Origin: Pleurocapsa minor GSE-CHR-MK 17-07R
GTDB taxonomy: Bacteria > Chloroflexota > Anaerolineae > Aggregatilineales > Phototrophicaceae
NCBI GenBank assembly: GCA_019359125.1
Contig: JAHHHY010000016.1
Coordinates: 17,166-81,165 of the forward strand
DNA: 64,000 nucleotides
Direction of reading: 5' to 3'
Shown: in pieces, positions 44,278-53,557 of the stretch
Position numbering within the stretch: position 1 is the stretch's first letter
Layout of the letters: each line of letters begins with the position of its first letter
Notes under the pieces: model-generated
The model's input: only the letters and a program-made list of their open reading frames with translations
Database searches by the model: none
What the model was told of the DNA's origin: nothing
Made by a program: the position numbers and the translations under genes

Positions 44278-45261
44278 TCACGAGCGCCCGAAAATCTCGC
44301 AGCCGCGAAACATAATCGAGAAGCCGTACCAGCGCTGAAACAACTGCAACGGCCGCTCTACCTTCACAATATCCCCCTGCGCGTCAAAAACGGTGCCGTG
44401 CTGCACGCGCAGGCCATTGTTCAGCCGCAGGATATCGCCGTACCATGAGGCGGAGGTGGCGCTGGTAAAAATCGCATCGGGGATGCGCGACTCGCGGTCG
44501 ATGTAGACCAGCAGATTGCGCCCATCGAGCGTATCGAGCGCAAAGTCGTCGCGGCTGTTGATCGTCATGAAGGGATAATAGCGAGCCGAGCGCGCCGTCC
44601 ACACGCCCAGTCCCATGTCGAGGCGCGGCAGACGGGTGTCTTCATAGGTGAGGGTGTTGGCCAATCGGTCGGACCATTCCGGGCGGGCGGCCTGGCGAAA
44701 CTGGTCTTCTTCCTCCGACTCCTCGCGTTCTTTTTCGGTCAGCGCCAGGCTGCACAATTGCAGCGATGGATAGGCGATCAGGGCATCCCGCGCCAGCATG
44801 TGGCGCAGCGTCCCCATGCGCTGTAACTGTTTGCCTTTGGCCGGGCCATGCAGGCACAGGCCGCCGATGACATCCCAGTACGAGCCTGTCTCCATGTCGC
44901 GCAGGATGGCCATCGCGTTGTATATCCCGCCCGGCGTGAAATGATAAGTCTTTCCCTCAACCACAGACGAGAACAGGGCGCCTGCATTGCAGATCATACA
45001 AAAGGTGACCAGCCACTGCGTCTGTTCGCGGCTGCCCTGGGCCGCATCAAACAGCAGCAGTTCGCGCGTGACAAAGCCAAACGGCTGGCCGCCAATGTCG
45101 GCCACCTGCAGGCTGGTCGTTTCGCCCAGCAGATGCTCGGCCAGGCTTTTTTCCAGCGGCTGGATTTTTTCTGTCCTGACCGGCTTGTCACCGGTCGCTT
45201 TTCTCAGAATCGCGCGCGAAACATCAAAGTCTGTCGGCGCAGATGCAATCGAAGTGGTCAT
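44278..45261 (-). CDS. DUF3179 domain protein
   Basis: A 327-residue protein with the DUF3179 signature: WLVTFCMICNAGALFSSVVEG, then FTPGGIYNAMAILRDMETGSYWDVIGGLCLHGPAKGKQL. The Cys pair in FCMICN is conserved in the family. No signal peptide is evident, although many members are exported. The role is unknown; the Cys and nearby His suggest metal or thioester chemistry, but this is inference. It is a single gene with a terminator downstream and 130 bases to the next upstream gene. Confidence 0.85.
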   Translation of the reverse strand: MTTSIASAPTDFDVSRAILRKATGDKPVRTEKIQPLEKSLAEHLLGETTSLQVADIGGQPFGFVTRELLLFDAAQGSREQTQWLVTFCMICNAGALFSSVVEGKTYHFTPGGIYNAMAILRDMETGSYWDVIGGLCLHGPAKGKQLQRMGTLRHMLARDALIAYPSLQLCSLALTEKEREESEEEDQFRQAARPEWSDRLANTLTYEDTRLPRLDMGLGVWTARSARYYPFMTINSRDDFALDTLDGRNLLVYIDRESRIPDAIFTSATSASWYGDILRLNNGLRVQHGTVFDAQGDIVKVERPLQLFQRWYGFSIMFRGCEIFGRS

Positions 45262-45392
45262 GGAAACGGCTCCTGCATAAAGTGTGCGTCCAGAGTCAAT
45301 GGCCCCAGCGGACCAGCATGATGATGTGCAAAAGCAGACAAGGGAGCAGGCCAGAAAGCCTGTTCCCTGTCTGGATGATACAACAACAGCGC

Positions 45393-46595
45393 TTACAGGA
45401 AGCGGAAGACCACCGGGCAGTTGACGATGATGCCCACCGAGCCGAACGGACCACCGCCCAGGCCAGTGACCCAGCCGTCCTGCACCAGCCCGAGGATGAA
45501 GAACTCCTCAGTCACGCGCGAGCGATAGCCCAGGTCGATGGCTTCCTGCGTCCACACCACTGGATTCAGGTCCCACAGCGGGCTGTAATCGGTGGCGATG
45601 GTCGGGATGCCGCCCAGCGTATTCAGCGGGCCTGCCGGGCTGTCGCCAGCCAGCGCGCTGTTGAAGCCCTGGCGCTGCGGATTGTCTGCGCCCATCGGGC
45701 CATTGACGACCGGGAAGATGCGCTCGACCGCGCTGACGAAGCTGTCATCCGCGCCCACGGCGATATCGGCCAGGCCGGGCGCCAGTGTGACATTCTCCAT
45801 CGCGGCTGCCAGGTCCACGCTGGCATCGGTGCTCAGATACCACACCGGGCGGGCAAAGCTGAAGCCAAGCGTCAGCGACAGCGTAACGGTGCCTTCTTCA
45901 GGGCAAATGCTGACGACTTTGTCGTGCAGGATGCTGTGGTCGGGCGCCCCGTCGCAGAACTGGTTCAGCGTCTCGGCATCGACATTGAAGGCCACCGTGG
46001 GCGCGTTATAGATGTAGCCACCGGCATTGGTCAGCTCCATCAGCGGGCTGTATTCCGCATCGCCAATCGCGCCGGGCTGGAATGCTGCGGGCGGGAAATA
46101 GTCCGGGGCTGCGCCGGGCGTCAGGCTGAGTTCAGGCGAGAAGTCGACCGTGCCGCGCGCGAAGGTGACCGTCTGGTCCGCTTCCAGCACCGCCGGGCGC
46201 ACTGCGTTGCCCACGTTGGCATAAGACAGCTTGGCCGAGAAATTCAGCCCCAGCGCCGCAGCATTGGCCTCGTCGTTGGTATCGGTAATCACATACCAGA
46301 CAAGCTCTCCGGTGGTCATCTGGCCGCGATACAGCGGCAGCGTGATGGTGGCCGCGTCGTGGTCGATGGTGCCCGCTGTGACCAGCTGGTACGGGCCAAT
46401 CAGCTCGCGCTGGACGCTGGATGGGGCGGGGCCAAAATAAGTCAGGGGAATATCTGCGCCGATGGACGGCGGGGCGGGGGCGGCGTCATCACCGATACCT
46501 TCAATATCCTGGGCAACCGAGGGCAACACCAGGACCAGCGACAAGGCAGAGGTCGCCAGCAATGCGGAAATCCGCCGTTTGTTCAGATGAAACAT
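45393..46595 (-). CDS. Exported protein of unknown function
   Basis: A 400-residue protein with a signal peptide (ISALLATSALSLVLVLPSVAQ). The mature part is beta-rich with blocks such as TITLPLYRGQMTTGELVWYVITDTNDEANAAALGLNFSAKL and GTVDFSPELSLTPGAAPDYFPP. The pattern of a strand, then a Tyr-Val-Ile-Thr-Asp turn and a leucine-rich helix resembles exported DUF7482-type proteins, but this is uncertain. Two Cys (in QFCDGAPDHS and VSICPEEG) may form a disulfide. The gene has its own short upstream region and is monocistronic. Confidence 0.65.
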   Translation of the reverse strand: MFHLNKRRISALLATSALSLVLVLPSVAQDIEGIGDDAAPAPPSIGADIPLTYFGPAPSSVQRELIGPYQLVTAGTIDHDAATITLPLYRGQMTTGELVWYVITDTNDEANAAALGLNFSAKLSYANVGNAVRPAVLEADQTVTFARGTVDFSPELSLTPGAAPDYFPPAAFQPGAIGDAEYSPLMELTNAGGYIYNAPTVAFNVDAETLNQFCDGAPDHSILHDKVVSICPEEGTVTLSLTLGFSFARPVWYLSTDASVDLAAAMENVTLAPGLADIAVGADDSFVSAVERIFPVVNGPMGADNPQRQGFNSALAGDSPAGPLNTLGGIPTIATDYSPLWDLNPVVWTQEAIDLGYRSRVTEEFFILGLVQDGWVTGLGGGPFGSVGIIVNCPVVFRFL

Positions 46596-46753
46596 ACCAA
46601 TCTCCCTATCTCACAATGACGAGCAGTAAGGTGCACAAACCGATATCGACCTGCTCACTCACTGTAGGGGAATTAAAAAGCGCGCCTCAAGTGCAAATTT
46701 GCACCGACGCCTGTCACTGCCATGCGACAGCGAGACAGGAATGGTTGGGGAAT

Positions 46754-49129
46754 TCAGCCTGCGTGGGCGAGCAGCTTCAGGCAGGCTGCAAGCTGCATTT
46801 CCAGATCGTGGATGAGCGACTGCGGCTGCTCCTGGCGGAGGGCCAGGGCCAGCATATGCTCTAACAGCTCCCGCGCGACGGTATGGGCATTACGCATCTG
46901 AGCATAGCGGACAGCCTGCCCGTACCAGTGGATGGCCTCGGCCGTCATCTCGGCGGCTTCGTAATGCCCGGCCAGAATCGAGGAATACTCCTGCGAATAC
47001 ACGCCGCGGCGCAGGGCGTCTGCCAGCCAGCGCGCCGCCCCCTGATGATACAGCCGCCGGTCGCGCTTCAGGATGGTGAGGTAGGCGGCATCGCGCATCA
47101 TGGCGTGAAAGAAGACATACTCGCGCTGATCGCGATAGACTGATTCTTTCGGGAGCACGATCAGCATCCGCTGGCGCAGCCCTTCCAGCGCGCTGGCGAC
47201 ATTGATTTCCCCGTCATGATGGTCCGGCAGGTCGCTCAGAATCGCCTCGATGCTGCTGTCCCAAAAGATGCGCCCCACCACCGAGGCCACCTGCAACACC
47301 ACCAGCTCACCCGCTTGCAGGTCGGCCATGCGCGCCTGCAGGATGCTCATCAGCGTGGTGGGAATCTGCTCCGGCGCTTTGCTTATGTTCAGATGCCAAC
47401 CGCCAGCACGGTGCTGAATGGCCTGCTGTTCGCCCAGCATGTGCATGAGTTCCTGTATGAACAGGGGATTGCCCTCGGCGCGCTGCACAACAAACTGTTC
47501 CAGTTCTGGCTCGATGCTGGTGCCCGGCGGAAACAGGCCCGCAATCAGCGCGTGGCTGTCCTGTGGGTCGAGTGCCATCAGCCGGATGCGCTGCACGTTG
47601 CCCGACATGCCCGACCAGTCGGCCGCGTGCTGAGGGGACGGGCGTGTGCTGATGACCGCCAGAATCGGGACATCCATCAGCCGACCCATCAGCCGCCTGA
47701 GCATCTGTACCGAGCTGTGGTCGCTCCAGTGCAGGTCCTCCAGCAGCATCAGCACGGGCGTTTGCAGCGCTATGCCCCGGAAATACACTTCCAGCGACTG
47801 AAGTACGCGCTCGTGCAGGCGGGTGGGGTCGCGCGCATACGGCCCGGCAATCGCCTCGTCGCTGCTGTAGCCGAGGAAATAGCAGAGCAGATGCGCCTCG
47901 GTGTAGGCTTCCTGGGTGTTGCCGATGGCATCGATGAAGCCACGTTCAAACTTGCGCAGCATGGTCGCTTCGCTGTCCTGGTCCATCAGCCGGAAGCGAT
48001 ACACAAACATCTCGCAGAACATGCTGTTGGTCATATGCGTGCCATAGGCGCTGGCCCGCGCCGTGTAATACGTGACCGCTTCCGGCATCCAGCGCGTCCA
48101 CTCCAGAAATTCCGCCACCAGCCGCGACTTGCCAATGCCCGCTTCGCCCTCCACCAGCAGCATGGCCGGCGTCGATTCGACGATGACCTCGTTCAGCGCG
48201 TGCTGCATCAGGGCCAGCTCGGCGCCACGCCCTGCGACCAGCGGGGACTCTGGCTGCTGGGATGCGGGGCGGCTGCGCGTGGATGCCGGCTTCAGATCCG
48301 TGAGCAGGTAGCCCTGCACGGAAGGCAAATCACCCGTGGCCGAGGTGAACGGTGCGGCCTGCACCTGCATGCGAATATGCCGATAGGTGGAGGGAGACAC
48401 CAGCACGCCAGCCGCCACCGCCTCCTGCAGGCGAGAGGCGATATTGACGCTTTCGCCGGTCAGGTGCAGGGTGTCGTTTGCCCCGGCCGATTCCAGCAGC
48501 GCCATGCCGGTGTGGATGCCCGCGCGCAGGTCAAATAAGGCGTCATGCTCGTCTGAAAACGACTTCAGCAGCGACTTCAGCAACCAGACAGTTCGGACAG
48601 CACTTTCAGGATCGTCTTCGCGCGTTTTCCTGGTGCCCCAGGCGGCGACCAGCGTGGTCGCGACATGATTGACGACCCGCCCACCAGCCTCTGCAATCAC
48701 GCGCTCGAAACGGTTTCGCAGCGTCATCAGCAGGTCGGCCAGATCCTCGACATCGCGCATCTGATGCAGGGCTGGCGAATACGACAGGTCGATAAACGCG
48801 ATCGTGAGCAGCTTGCGCTCGCGGATCATCGGCGTTTCCAGGGCATAACGGGCCGCATGCAGCAGGTGGTTGGATTCTTCCAGCGAACATTCCAGGTAAT
48901 GGGCAATGCTCATCAGGGTATCGCGATCCGGCAGGCGGCGCGTGCGCCCCAGCAGCAGATTCTTGTATGAGGGATAGGCGTAGTCGGTCAGTTCTTCCTG
49001 CGAGAAACGTTTGCCCGTGGGATGCGGATGCTTCTGATAGCGTTTTCTGCGCTCCAGTCGCAGCGACTCGATGGCCGTGGTGACGGCGGCAATCAGCGCA
49101 TCCTGAGACGAAGCAGTCTGCCAGTTCAT
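46754..49129 (-). CDS. HTH - degenerate class III cyclase - AAA ATPase regulator
   Basis: A 791-residue protein. Residues about 45-95 resemble an XRE-type HTH (YAYPSYKNLLLGRTRRLPDRDTLMSIAHYL). Residues 105-290 are a class III nucleotide cyclase homology domain: D114 in AFIDLSYS and VNIASRLQ (228-235) are present, but the second metal site, usually Gly-Asp after GGRVVK, reads HVATTLVAAWG (A157-T158). A STAND-like ATPase follows, with Walker A GEAGIGKS (328-335) and Walker B VLMLLEDLHWSD, then helical repeats. It is probably a signal-dependent regulator with a non-catalytic ligand-binding cyclase fold. The ATG at 49129 begins family-like sequence; the longer frame does not. Confidence 0.85.
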   Translation of the reverse strand: MNWQTASSQDALIAAVTTAIESLRLERRKRYQKHPHPTGKRFSQEELTDYAYPSYKNLLLGRTRRLPDRDTLMSIAHYLECSLEESNHLLHAARYALETPMIRERKLLTIAFIDLSYSPALHQMRDVEDLADLLMTLRNRFERVIAEAGGRVVNHVATTLVAAWGTRKTREDDPESAVRTVWLLKSLLKSFSDEHDALFDLRAGIHTGMALLESAGANDTLHLTGESVNIASRLQEAVAAGVLVSPSTYRHIRMQVQAAPFTSATGDLPSVQGYLLTDLKPASTRSRPASQQPESPLVAGRGAELALMQHALNEVIVESTPAMLLVEGEAGIGKSRLVAEFLEWTRWMPEAVTYYTARASAYGTHMTNSMFCEMFVYRFRLMDQDSEATMLRKFERGFIDAIGNTQEAYTEAHLLCYFLGYSSDEAIAGPYARDPTRLHERVLQSLEVYFRGIALQTPVLMLLEDLHWSDHSSVQMLRRLMGRLMDVPILAVISTRPSPQHAADWSGMSGNVQRIRLMALDPQDSHALIAGLFPPGTSIEPELEQFVVQRAEGNPLFIQELMHMLGEQQAIQHRAGGWHLNISKAPEQIPTTLMSILQARMADLQAGELVVLQVASVVGRIFWDSSIEAILSDLPDHHDGEINVASALEGLRQRMLIVLPKESVYRDQREYVFFHAMMRDAAYLTILKRDRRLYHQGAARWLADALRRGVYSQEYSSILAGHYEAAEMTAEAIHWYGQAVRYAQMRNAHTVARELLEHMLALALRQEQPQSLIHDLEMQLAACLKLLAHAG

Positions 49130-49308
49130 CGCGCCTGATGGTCTCCTGCTGCGGGCTATGACGGGGATGCTGACGTTAGAGAGGCGTGCAATACGCCTGA
49201 GACTATAGCACCCGTGCCGACAGCCAGCAAACAGGCCCGCACAAAAGTCACCGTAACCTTTTGGCGTCACAGCAGTCTTTAGCTGTATCAACACAAATGG
49301 AGGCGATA

Positions 49309-50142
49309 ATGATGAAACGCAGCGCTGTTCTGCGCATACAGGTACTGGTTATCCCGCTGCTGGTTTTGCTGCTGGCGGCCTGTGGCCCGGCAGACGACGA
49401 CAATGGGGTGTCGCTGTCGAAAATCATGCAGGCGACCACGTCGGTGACGCCCAATGATGACAACGACGATGATGGCAATTCGACGCGCACCCAGACGGTC
49501 ACGCCCAGCGCGACCCTGACGCCGACGGCCACCAATACGCCGACAGCCACCAGCACGCCAACGGCCACCGCGACGGCTACATCCACACCCACACCGACAC
49601 AAACGGGCACGCAAAGCAGCACACCCGGCCTGACGCCCACGCAAACCACGACGCCCGGCCTGACGCCGACGCCCACGCTGACGCGCACCCCCGGCGGCGG
49701 CATCATCTATATCATCGAAGGGCCGGTCACGGCCATCAACATCAATATCATCACCATCTACGACTTTGACATTTTTGTCGAGGACGACGATCCGTCGCTG
49801 ACGGTCATCCGCATTGGCGATATTATCCGCGTGGCGGGTGAATGGCTGAATGATGACTTTGATGATGACGACGATGACGATGACGACCGCGGGCGCGTCA
49901 CGCTGCGCTTCATCGCTGTGACGATCATCTTCATCAACGTGGATGTGGTCATCATCGACGGCCTGGTGTGGCGCGACCTGGGCGACTGCGCGGCGATTCC
50001 CGGCTTTGTGACGCGCGAGAATGCGCGCCGCTACTTCGCCCGCTGCATCGACCGCGGCAACCAGGGTGGCGGTAACCAGGGCGGCGGCAACAATAACAAC
50101 AACAACGATGACGACGATGATGATGACGATGACGACGATTAG
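49309..50142 (+). CDS. Lipoprotein with Thr/Pro stalk, DUF5666-like domain and poly-Asn/poly-Asp tail
   Basis: A 277-residue lipoprotein: signal with lipobox LLLAAC, a Thr/Pro/Ala stalk (TATNTPTATSTPTATATATS), then a beta domain beginning IIYIIEGPVTAININI and containing DDPSLTVIRIGDIIRVAGEW, interrupted by an Asp-run loop, and ending VDVVIIDGLVWR. The C-terminus is six Asn followed by eleven Asp. GGAGG lies five bases before ATG 49309 (ATG 49312 is an alternative). The beta domain and tail are paralogous to the C-terminus of the protein at 52494. Poly-Asp suggests calcium binding at the cell surface. The HTTM gene follows after 79 bases. Confidence 0.8.
   Translation: MMKRSAVLRIQVLVIPLLVLLLAACGPADDDNGVSLSKIMQATTSVTPNDDNDDDGNSTRTQTVTPSATLTPTATNTPTATSTPTATATATSTPTPTQTGTQSSTPGLTPTQTTTPGLTPTPTLTRTPGGGIIYIIEGPVTAININIITIYDFDIFVEDDDPSLTVIRIGDIIRVAGEWLNDDFDDDDDDDDDRGRVTLRFIAVTIIFINVDVVIIDGLVWRDLGDCAAIPGFVTRENARRYFARCIDRGNQGGGNQGGGNNNNNNDDDDDDDDDDD
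50089..50139 (+). repeat. AAC/GAY trinucleotide tract encoding Asn and Asp runs
   Basis: An in-frame run of AAC/AAT codons then GAT/GAC codons. Mixed synonymous codons argue that it is a selected protein feature, though such tracts can expand or shrink by slippage. A similar tract is at 53459-53497. Confidence 0.8.
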
Positions 50143-50221
50143 CTGAATCCATCGTTGAGCGAACACGACGGGCGCGCCAGGCGTGCCCGTCGTATCAGTT
50201 GTGATAAGCGAAAGGCTATGC

Positions 50222-51922
50222 ATGCAGCGCATCCGCATCCAAACCTACAGGCTGTTTGAACCCATCGACATTGCGCCGCTGGTGTTCTTTCGCATCGGTT
50301 TCGGGCTGCTGATGCTGTGGGAGGTGTGGCGCTATTTCCACTATGACCGCATCGCGCGCTATTTCGTGGAGCCAGACTTCTTCTTTCATTACATGGGCTT
50401 CGGCTGGCTGAGGCCGCTGCCCGGCGATGGCATGTTCGTGCTGTTTCACGTGCTGGGTGCGCTGTCGGTATGCATCGCGCTTGGCCTGTTTTACCGTGTG
50501 GCGATGGCGCTGTTCTGGCTGGCGTTCACGTATGTGTTCCTGCTCGACCAGGCGCAGTACCTGAACCATTTTTACCTGGTCAGCCTGGTGGCCTTCCTGC
50601 TGATCTTCGTGCCGGCGCACCGGGCGTTCTCGCTGGACGCGCTGCTGCGCCCCGGCATTAGGTCGCAGGTGGCTTCCGCCTGGGCGTTATGGCTGCTGCG
50701 CGGGCAGATGGCCGTCGTGTATGTGTATGGCGGCATCGCCAAGCTCAATCCCGACTGGCTGGCGGGCGAGCCGATGCGCGCATGGATGGCCGACCGCACC
50801 GACTTTCCGCTGATCGGGCATCTGTTCACCGAGGAATGGATGGTCTACGCGTTCAGCTACGGCGGGCTGCTGCTCGATTTGTTCATCGTGCCGTTTCTGC
50901 TGTGGCGGCGCACCCGCCTGCCCGCGCTGGCCGTGGCGCTGACCTTCCACCTGATGAATGACCAGTTGTTCAACATCGGCATCTTTCCGTTTCTGGCCAT
51001 CGCCTCGACGCTGCTGTTCATGCCGCCGGGCTGGTTTCGGCCGTGGTTCGCCCGCCGCGCGGTCCCGAATGACCCGCCCACGTGGGCAGGTGCCCGGCAT
51101 CGTTCATGGGTCGCCGCCGGGCTGGCCGTCTGGTTTGCGGTGCAGATGCTGATGCCGCTGCGCCACTGGCTGTTTCCGGGCGACCCCAGCTGGACGGAAG
51201 AGGGGCACACGCTAGCCTGGCATATGCGCCTGCGCCAGAAAGCTGGCGAAATTGCGCTGTTTGCCAGCGACCCGGCCAGCGGCACGACCTGGCGGCTGCC
51301 CAGCGAGGCCTATCTCTCCTCGCGCCAGTTTGACCAGATGAAAGACAATCCGCACATGATCCTGCGCTTCGCCCACGGCATCAGCCAGCGACTGGCCGAA
51401 CAGGGCATGCCCGGCCTGCAAATCCGCGCCTGGTCGATGATCTCGCTGAACAGCCGGGCGCCCCAGTTATTGCTCGACCCGACCGCCGACCTGGTGCAGA
51501 CGCCCGATCATCTGCTGGCCGCAGACTGGATCCTGCCGCTGGTGCAGGACACGGTTCCGGCAGCGCCACAGCCCGCACTGCTGATTTCGCGCCGCTTTCC
51601 GGGCGTGCTGGTGCTGATCAACATCGCGCAAAGCCCGTATCCGCTCGATCAACTCAGGCTGAGCGCGGGCGAGGCGGCGCTGTCTGGCGCGGACTTTGGC
51701 GCGGACGTGCTGCTGCCTGGCGAATGCGTGCTGGCCTATGCCGATGCCGGGGCCGTGCGCCAGGTTTTTGTGCCGTGCAACGAGACGGGGTCGCATGCGG
51801 TGGTTGACAGCGCGCTGCTGATGGACACACTACAGGTGCACACCAGCGCCGCTATTGATGTATGCAGCGGCATTGTGTGCGTGGCTGTCGAAGCAGATGA
51901 GGCACCAGCGACGAGCGCATGA
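50222..51922 (+). CDS. HTTM-domain (vitamin K-dependent gamma-carboxylase-like) membrane protein
   Basis: A 566-residue protein. The first 300 residues hold the horizontally transferred transmembrane (HTTM) domain shared with vitamin K-dependent gamma-glutamyl carboxylase: PLVFFRIGFGLLMLWEVWRY, QYLNHFYLVSLVAFLLIFVPAHR, VYVYGGIAKLNPDWLAGEPM and LTFHLMNDQLFNIGIFPFLA. The Lys in AKLNPDWL matches the region of the catalytic lysine. The C-terminal half is a beta-rich extracytoplasmic part. Bacterial members often have unknown substrates. Its stop overlaps the sigma factor start (ATGA), so both are expressed together, and it sits between two acidic poly-Asp proteins. Confidence 0.88.
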   Translation: MQRIRIQTYRLFEPIDIAPLVFFRIGFGLLMLWEVWRYFHYDRIARYFVEPDFFFHYMGFGWLRPLPGDGMFVLFHVLGALSVCIALGLFYRVAMALFWLAFTYVFLLDQAQYLNHFYLVSLVAFLLIFVPAHRAFSLDALLRPGIRSQVASAWALWLLRGQMAVVYVYGGIAKLNPDWLAGEPMRAWMADRTDFPLIGHLFTEEWMVYAFSYGGLLLDLFIVPFLLWRRTRLPALAVALTFHLMNDQLFNIGIFPFLAIASTLLFMPPGWFRPWFARRAVPNDPPTWAGARHRSWVAAGLAVWFAVQMLMPLRHWLFPGDPSWTEEGHTLAWHMRLRQKAGEIALFASDPASGTTWRLPSEAYLSSRQFDQMKDNPHMILRFAHGISQRLAEQGMPGLQIRAWSMISLNSRAPQLLLDPTADLVQTPDHLLAADWILPLVQDTVPAAPQPALLISRRFPGVLVLINIAQSPYPLDQLRLSAGEAALSGADFGADVLLPGECVLAYADAGAVRQVFVPCNETGSHAVVDSALLMDTLQVHTSAAIDVCSGIVCVAVEADEAPATSA

Positions 51923-52497
51923 TCCTACTGGTCTTACCCGATGTCACCGCCGATGAAGATACCCTTTCCCGCGCCCGTGCAGGGGATGAGGAGGCGATCG
52001 TGGCCATCTACCATCACTATTTCGATCCGGTCTATCAGTTCTGCCGCCTGCGCGTGGGCGACACCCATGCCGTGCAGGATCTGACGAGCGAAGTATTCGT
52101 GCGCTTCATCCGCGCGCTGAAGAAAGACAAAGCGCCGCATACCAGCCTGCGCGCCTGGATCTTCCGGGTGGCGCGCAACCTGATCTATGACCATTACGGC
52201 CGGCGCGAGGCAGAGCTGCCCGAAAGCACGCTGGAGCAGTGGGTATCCACCGACATGAGCACTGACCCGGAAACCGAAGCCCTGCGGCGAATTCAGTCGG
52301 CGCGGGCGCGGCGGGCCATCGCCATGCTGGCGCCCGCCCAGCAGGAAGTGCTGCTGCTGCGCTTTGACCAGCAGCTCAGCCTGCAGGAGACGGCCGACAT
52401 CATGGACAAGCAGGTGAATGCGATCAAGGCGTTGCAGTTTCGCGCTGTGAATACGCTGCGCCAGATTCTGGCGGAGCTGGAAACCGAGGATTCGTGA
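51919..52497 (+). CDS. ECF-type RNA polymerase sigma factor
   Basis: A 192-residue extracytoplasmic-function sigma factor. Region 2: EEAIVAIYHHYFDPVYQFCRLRVGDTHAVQDLTSEVFVRF and SLRAWIFRVARNLIYDHYGRR. Region 4: RAIAMLAPAQQEVLLLRFDQQLSLQETADIMDKQVNAIKALQFRAVNTLR with the helix-turn-helix. It is coupled at both ends: ATGA with the HTTM gene and GTGA with the following membrane protein gene, which probably holds it in check. The promoter it recognises cannot be read with certainty. Confidence 0.94.
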   Translation: MILLVLPDVTADEDTLSRARAGDEEAIVAIYHHYFDPVYQFCRLRVGDTHAVQDLTSEVFVRFIRALKKDKAPHTSLRAWIFRVARNLIYDHYGRREAELPESTLEQWVSTDMSTDPETEALRRIQSARARRAIAMLAPAQQEVLLLRFDQQLSLQETADIMDKQVNAIKALQFRAVNTLRQILAELETEDS

Positions 52498-53498
52498 GCA
52501 TGGCTGTGCGCGACGATGTGATTGAAGCCCTGAATACCTGCATCGACCGGCTGAACAGCGGTGAGCCAGTCGAGCGTATCCTGTCGGAGTATCCGGCGCT
52601 GGCCAATGACCTGCGCCCGATGCTGGAGGCCGGACGCGTGTTCCCGCGCGTGCGCGCCCCGGCCGCCGAGGTCAGCGCGGCGGCACTGGCTGGCGAGGCA
52701 GTAGTTCGTGCGGCAGTCGGACAGGTGTTCAGCGCCGGCATTTCGTGGGTGACGTGGCTGATCGTCGCGCTGGTGATCGGCGGCGGCATCGGCATTGTCG
52801 TCATCGTGGGCACGAACCGCCCGCCGGAGGTCATCCTGCCCACCGAAACGGCGACGCCTACGCAGACCGTCTCGCCCAGCGCGACAGCGACTGCCACGCA
52901 GACAGCGACATCCAGCCCAACAGCGACGGCGACACCCACGGCCAGCGCCAGCCCGACCGAGACAGTATCGGTGGTGTCCAGCCCCACGGCTGAGGCAGCG
53001 TCCCCGACGCCCGCGACGCCGCTGCTGCTGCCCATTATCAGCGCCAGCGCGACGCCGACTGTCGCCCCCAGCGCGACCTTCACGCTTGCGCCCACGCTCA
53101 CACACACGGTGACACCGGTCGTGACGCCGGTCGGCGGTGTACGGTTCGTCATCGAGGGGCCGGTGAGCGCGATTGACGGGCGCAGCATCCGCATCTATGA
53201 CATTGCCGTGACGCTGGGCGAAAACGACCCGGCGCTGACGGTGATTCGCGTGGGCGATATCGTGCGCGTGGAGGGCGACCGGGGCGAGACGGGGATTGTG
53301 GCGGTCACGATCGTGTTTGTGAACGTGACGGTGGTGATCGTCGATGGGCTGGCCTGGCGCGGCGATGACTGCGCGCTGGCCCCGCCAGACTGGGCGCAGT
53401 CGGCGGCCGGGGCGTGGTTCACACGCTGCACCGGCGGGGGCGGGTCCTCCGGCGGTGGAAACAACAATAACAATGACGACGATGATGACGACGATTGA
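52494..53498 (+). CDS. Sigma-coupled membrane protein with DUF5666-like domain and poly-Asp tail
   Basis: A 334-residue protein. The cytoplasmic N-terminus (DDVIEALNTCIDRLNSGEPVERILSEYPALANDLRPMLEAG) is the helical motif found after sigma factors in Chloroflexota and may bind the sigma factor. One TM (ISWVTWLIVALVIGGGIGIVVIVG) leads to a long Thr/Pro/Ala/Ser stalk and a beta domain (VRFVIEGPVSAIDGRSIRIYDIAVTLGENDPALTVIRVGD) paralogous to the protein at 49309. It ends NNNNNDDDDDDD. The GTG at 52494 overlaps the sigma stop; ATG 52500 is an alternative. Likely an anti-sigma or envelope sensor. Confidence 0.82.
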   Translation: MSMAVRDDVIEALNTCIDRLNSGEPVERILSEYPALANDLRPMLEAGRVFPRVRAPAAEVSAAALAGEAVVRAAVGQVFSAGISWVTWLIVALVIGGGIGIVVIVGTNRPPEVILPTETATPTQTVSPSATATATQTATSSPTATATPTASASPTETVSVVSSPTAEAASPTPATPLLLPIISASATPTVAPSATFTLAPTLTHTVTPVVTPVGGVRFVIEGPVSAIDGRSIRIYDIAVTLGENDPALTVIRVGDIVRVEGDRGETGIVAVTIVFVNVTVVIVDGLAWRGDDCALAPPDWAQSAAGAWFTRCTGGGGSSGGGNNNNNDDDDDDD

Positions 53499-53557
53499 CC
53501 GGAAGCAGGCTCACGCACACCCGTTTATCGACCTGATGTAGTGGAAGGATATCCCCA

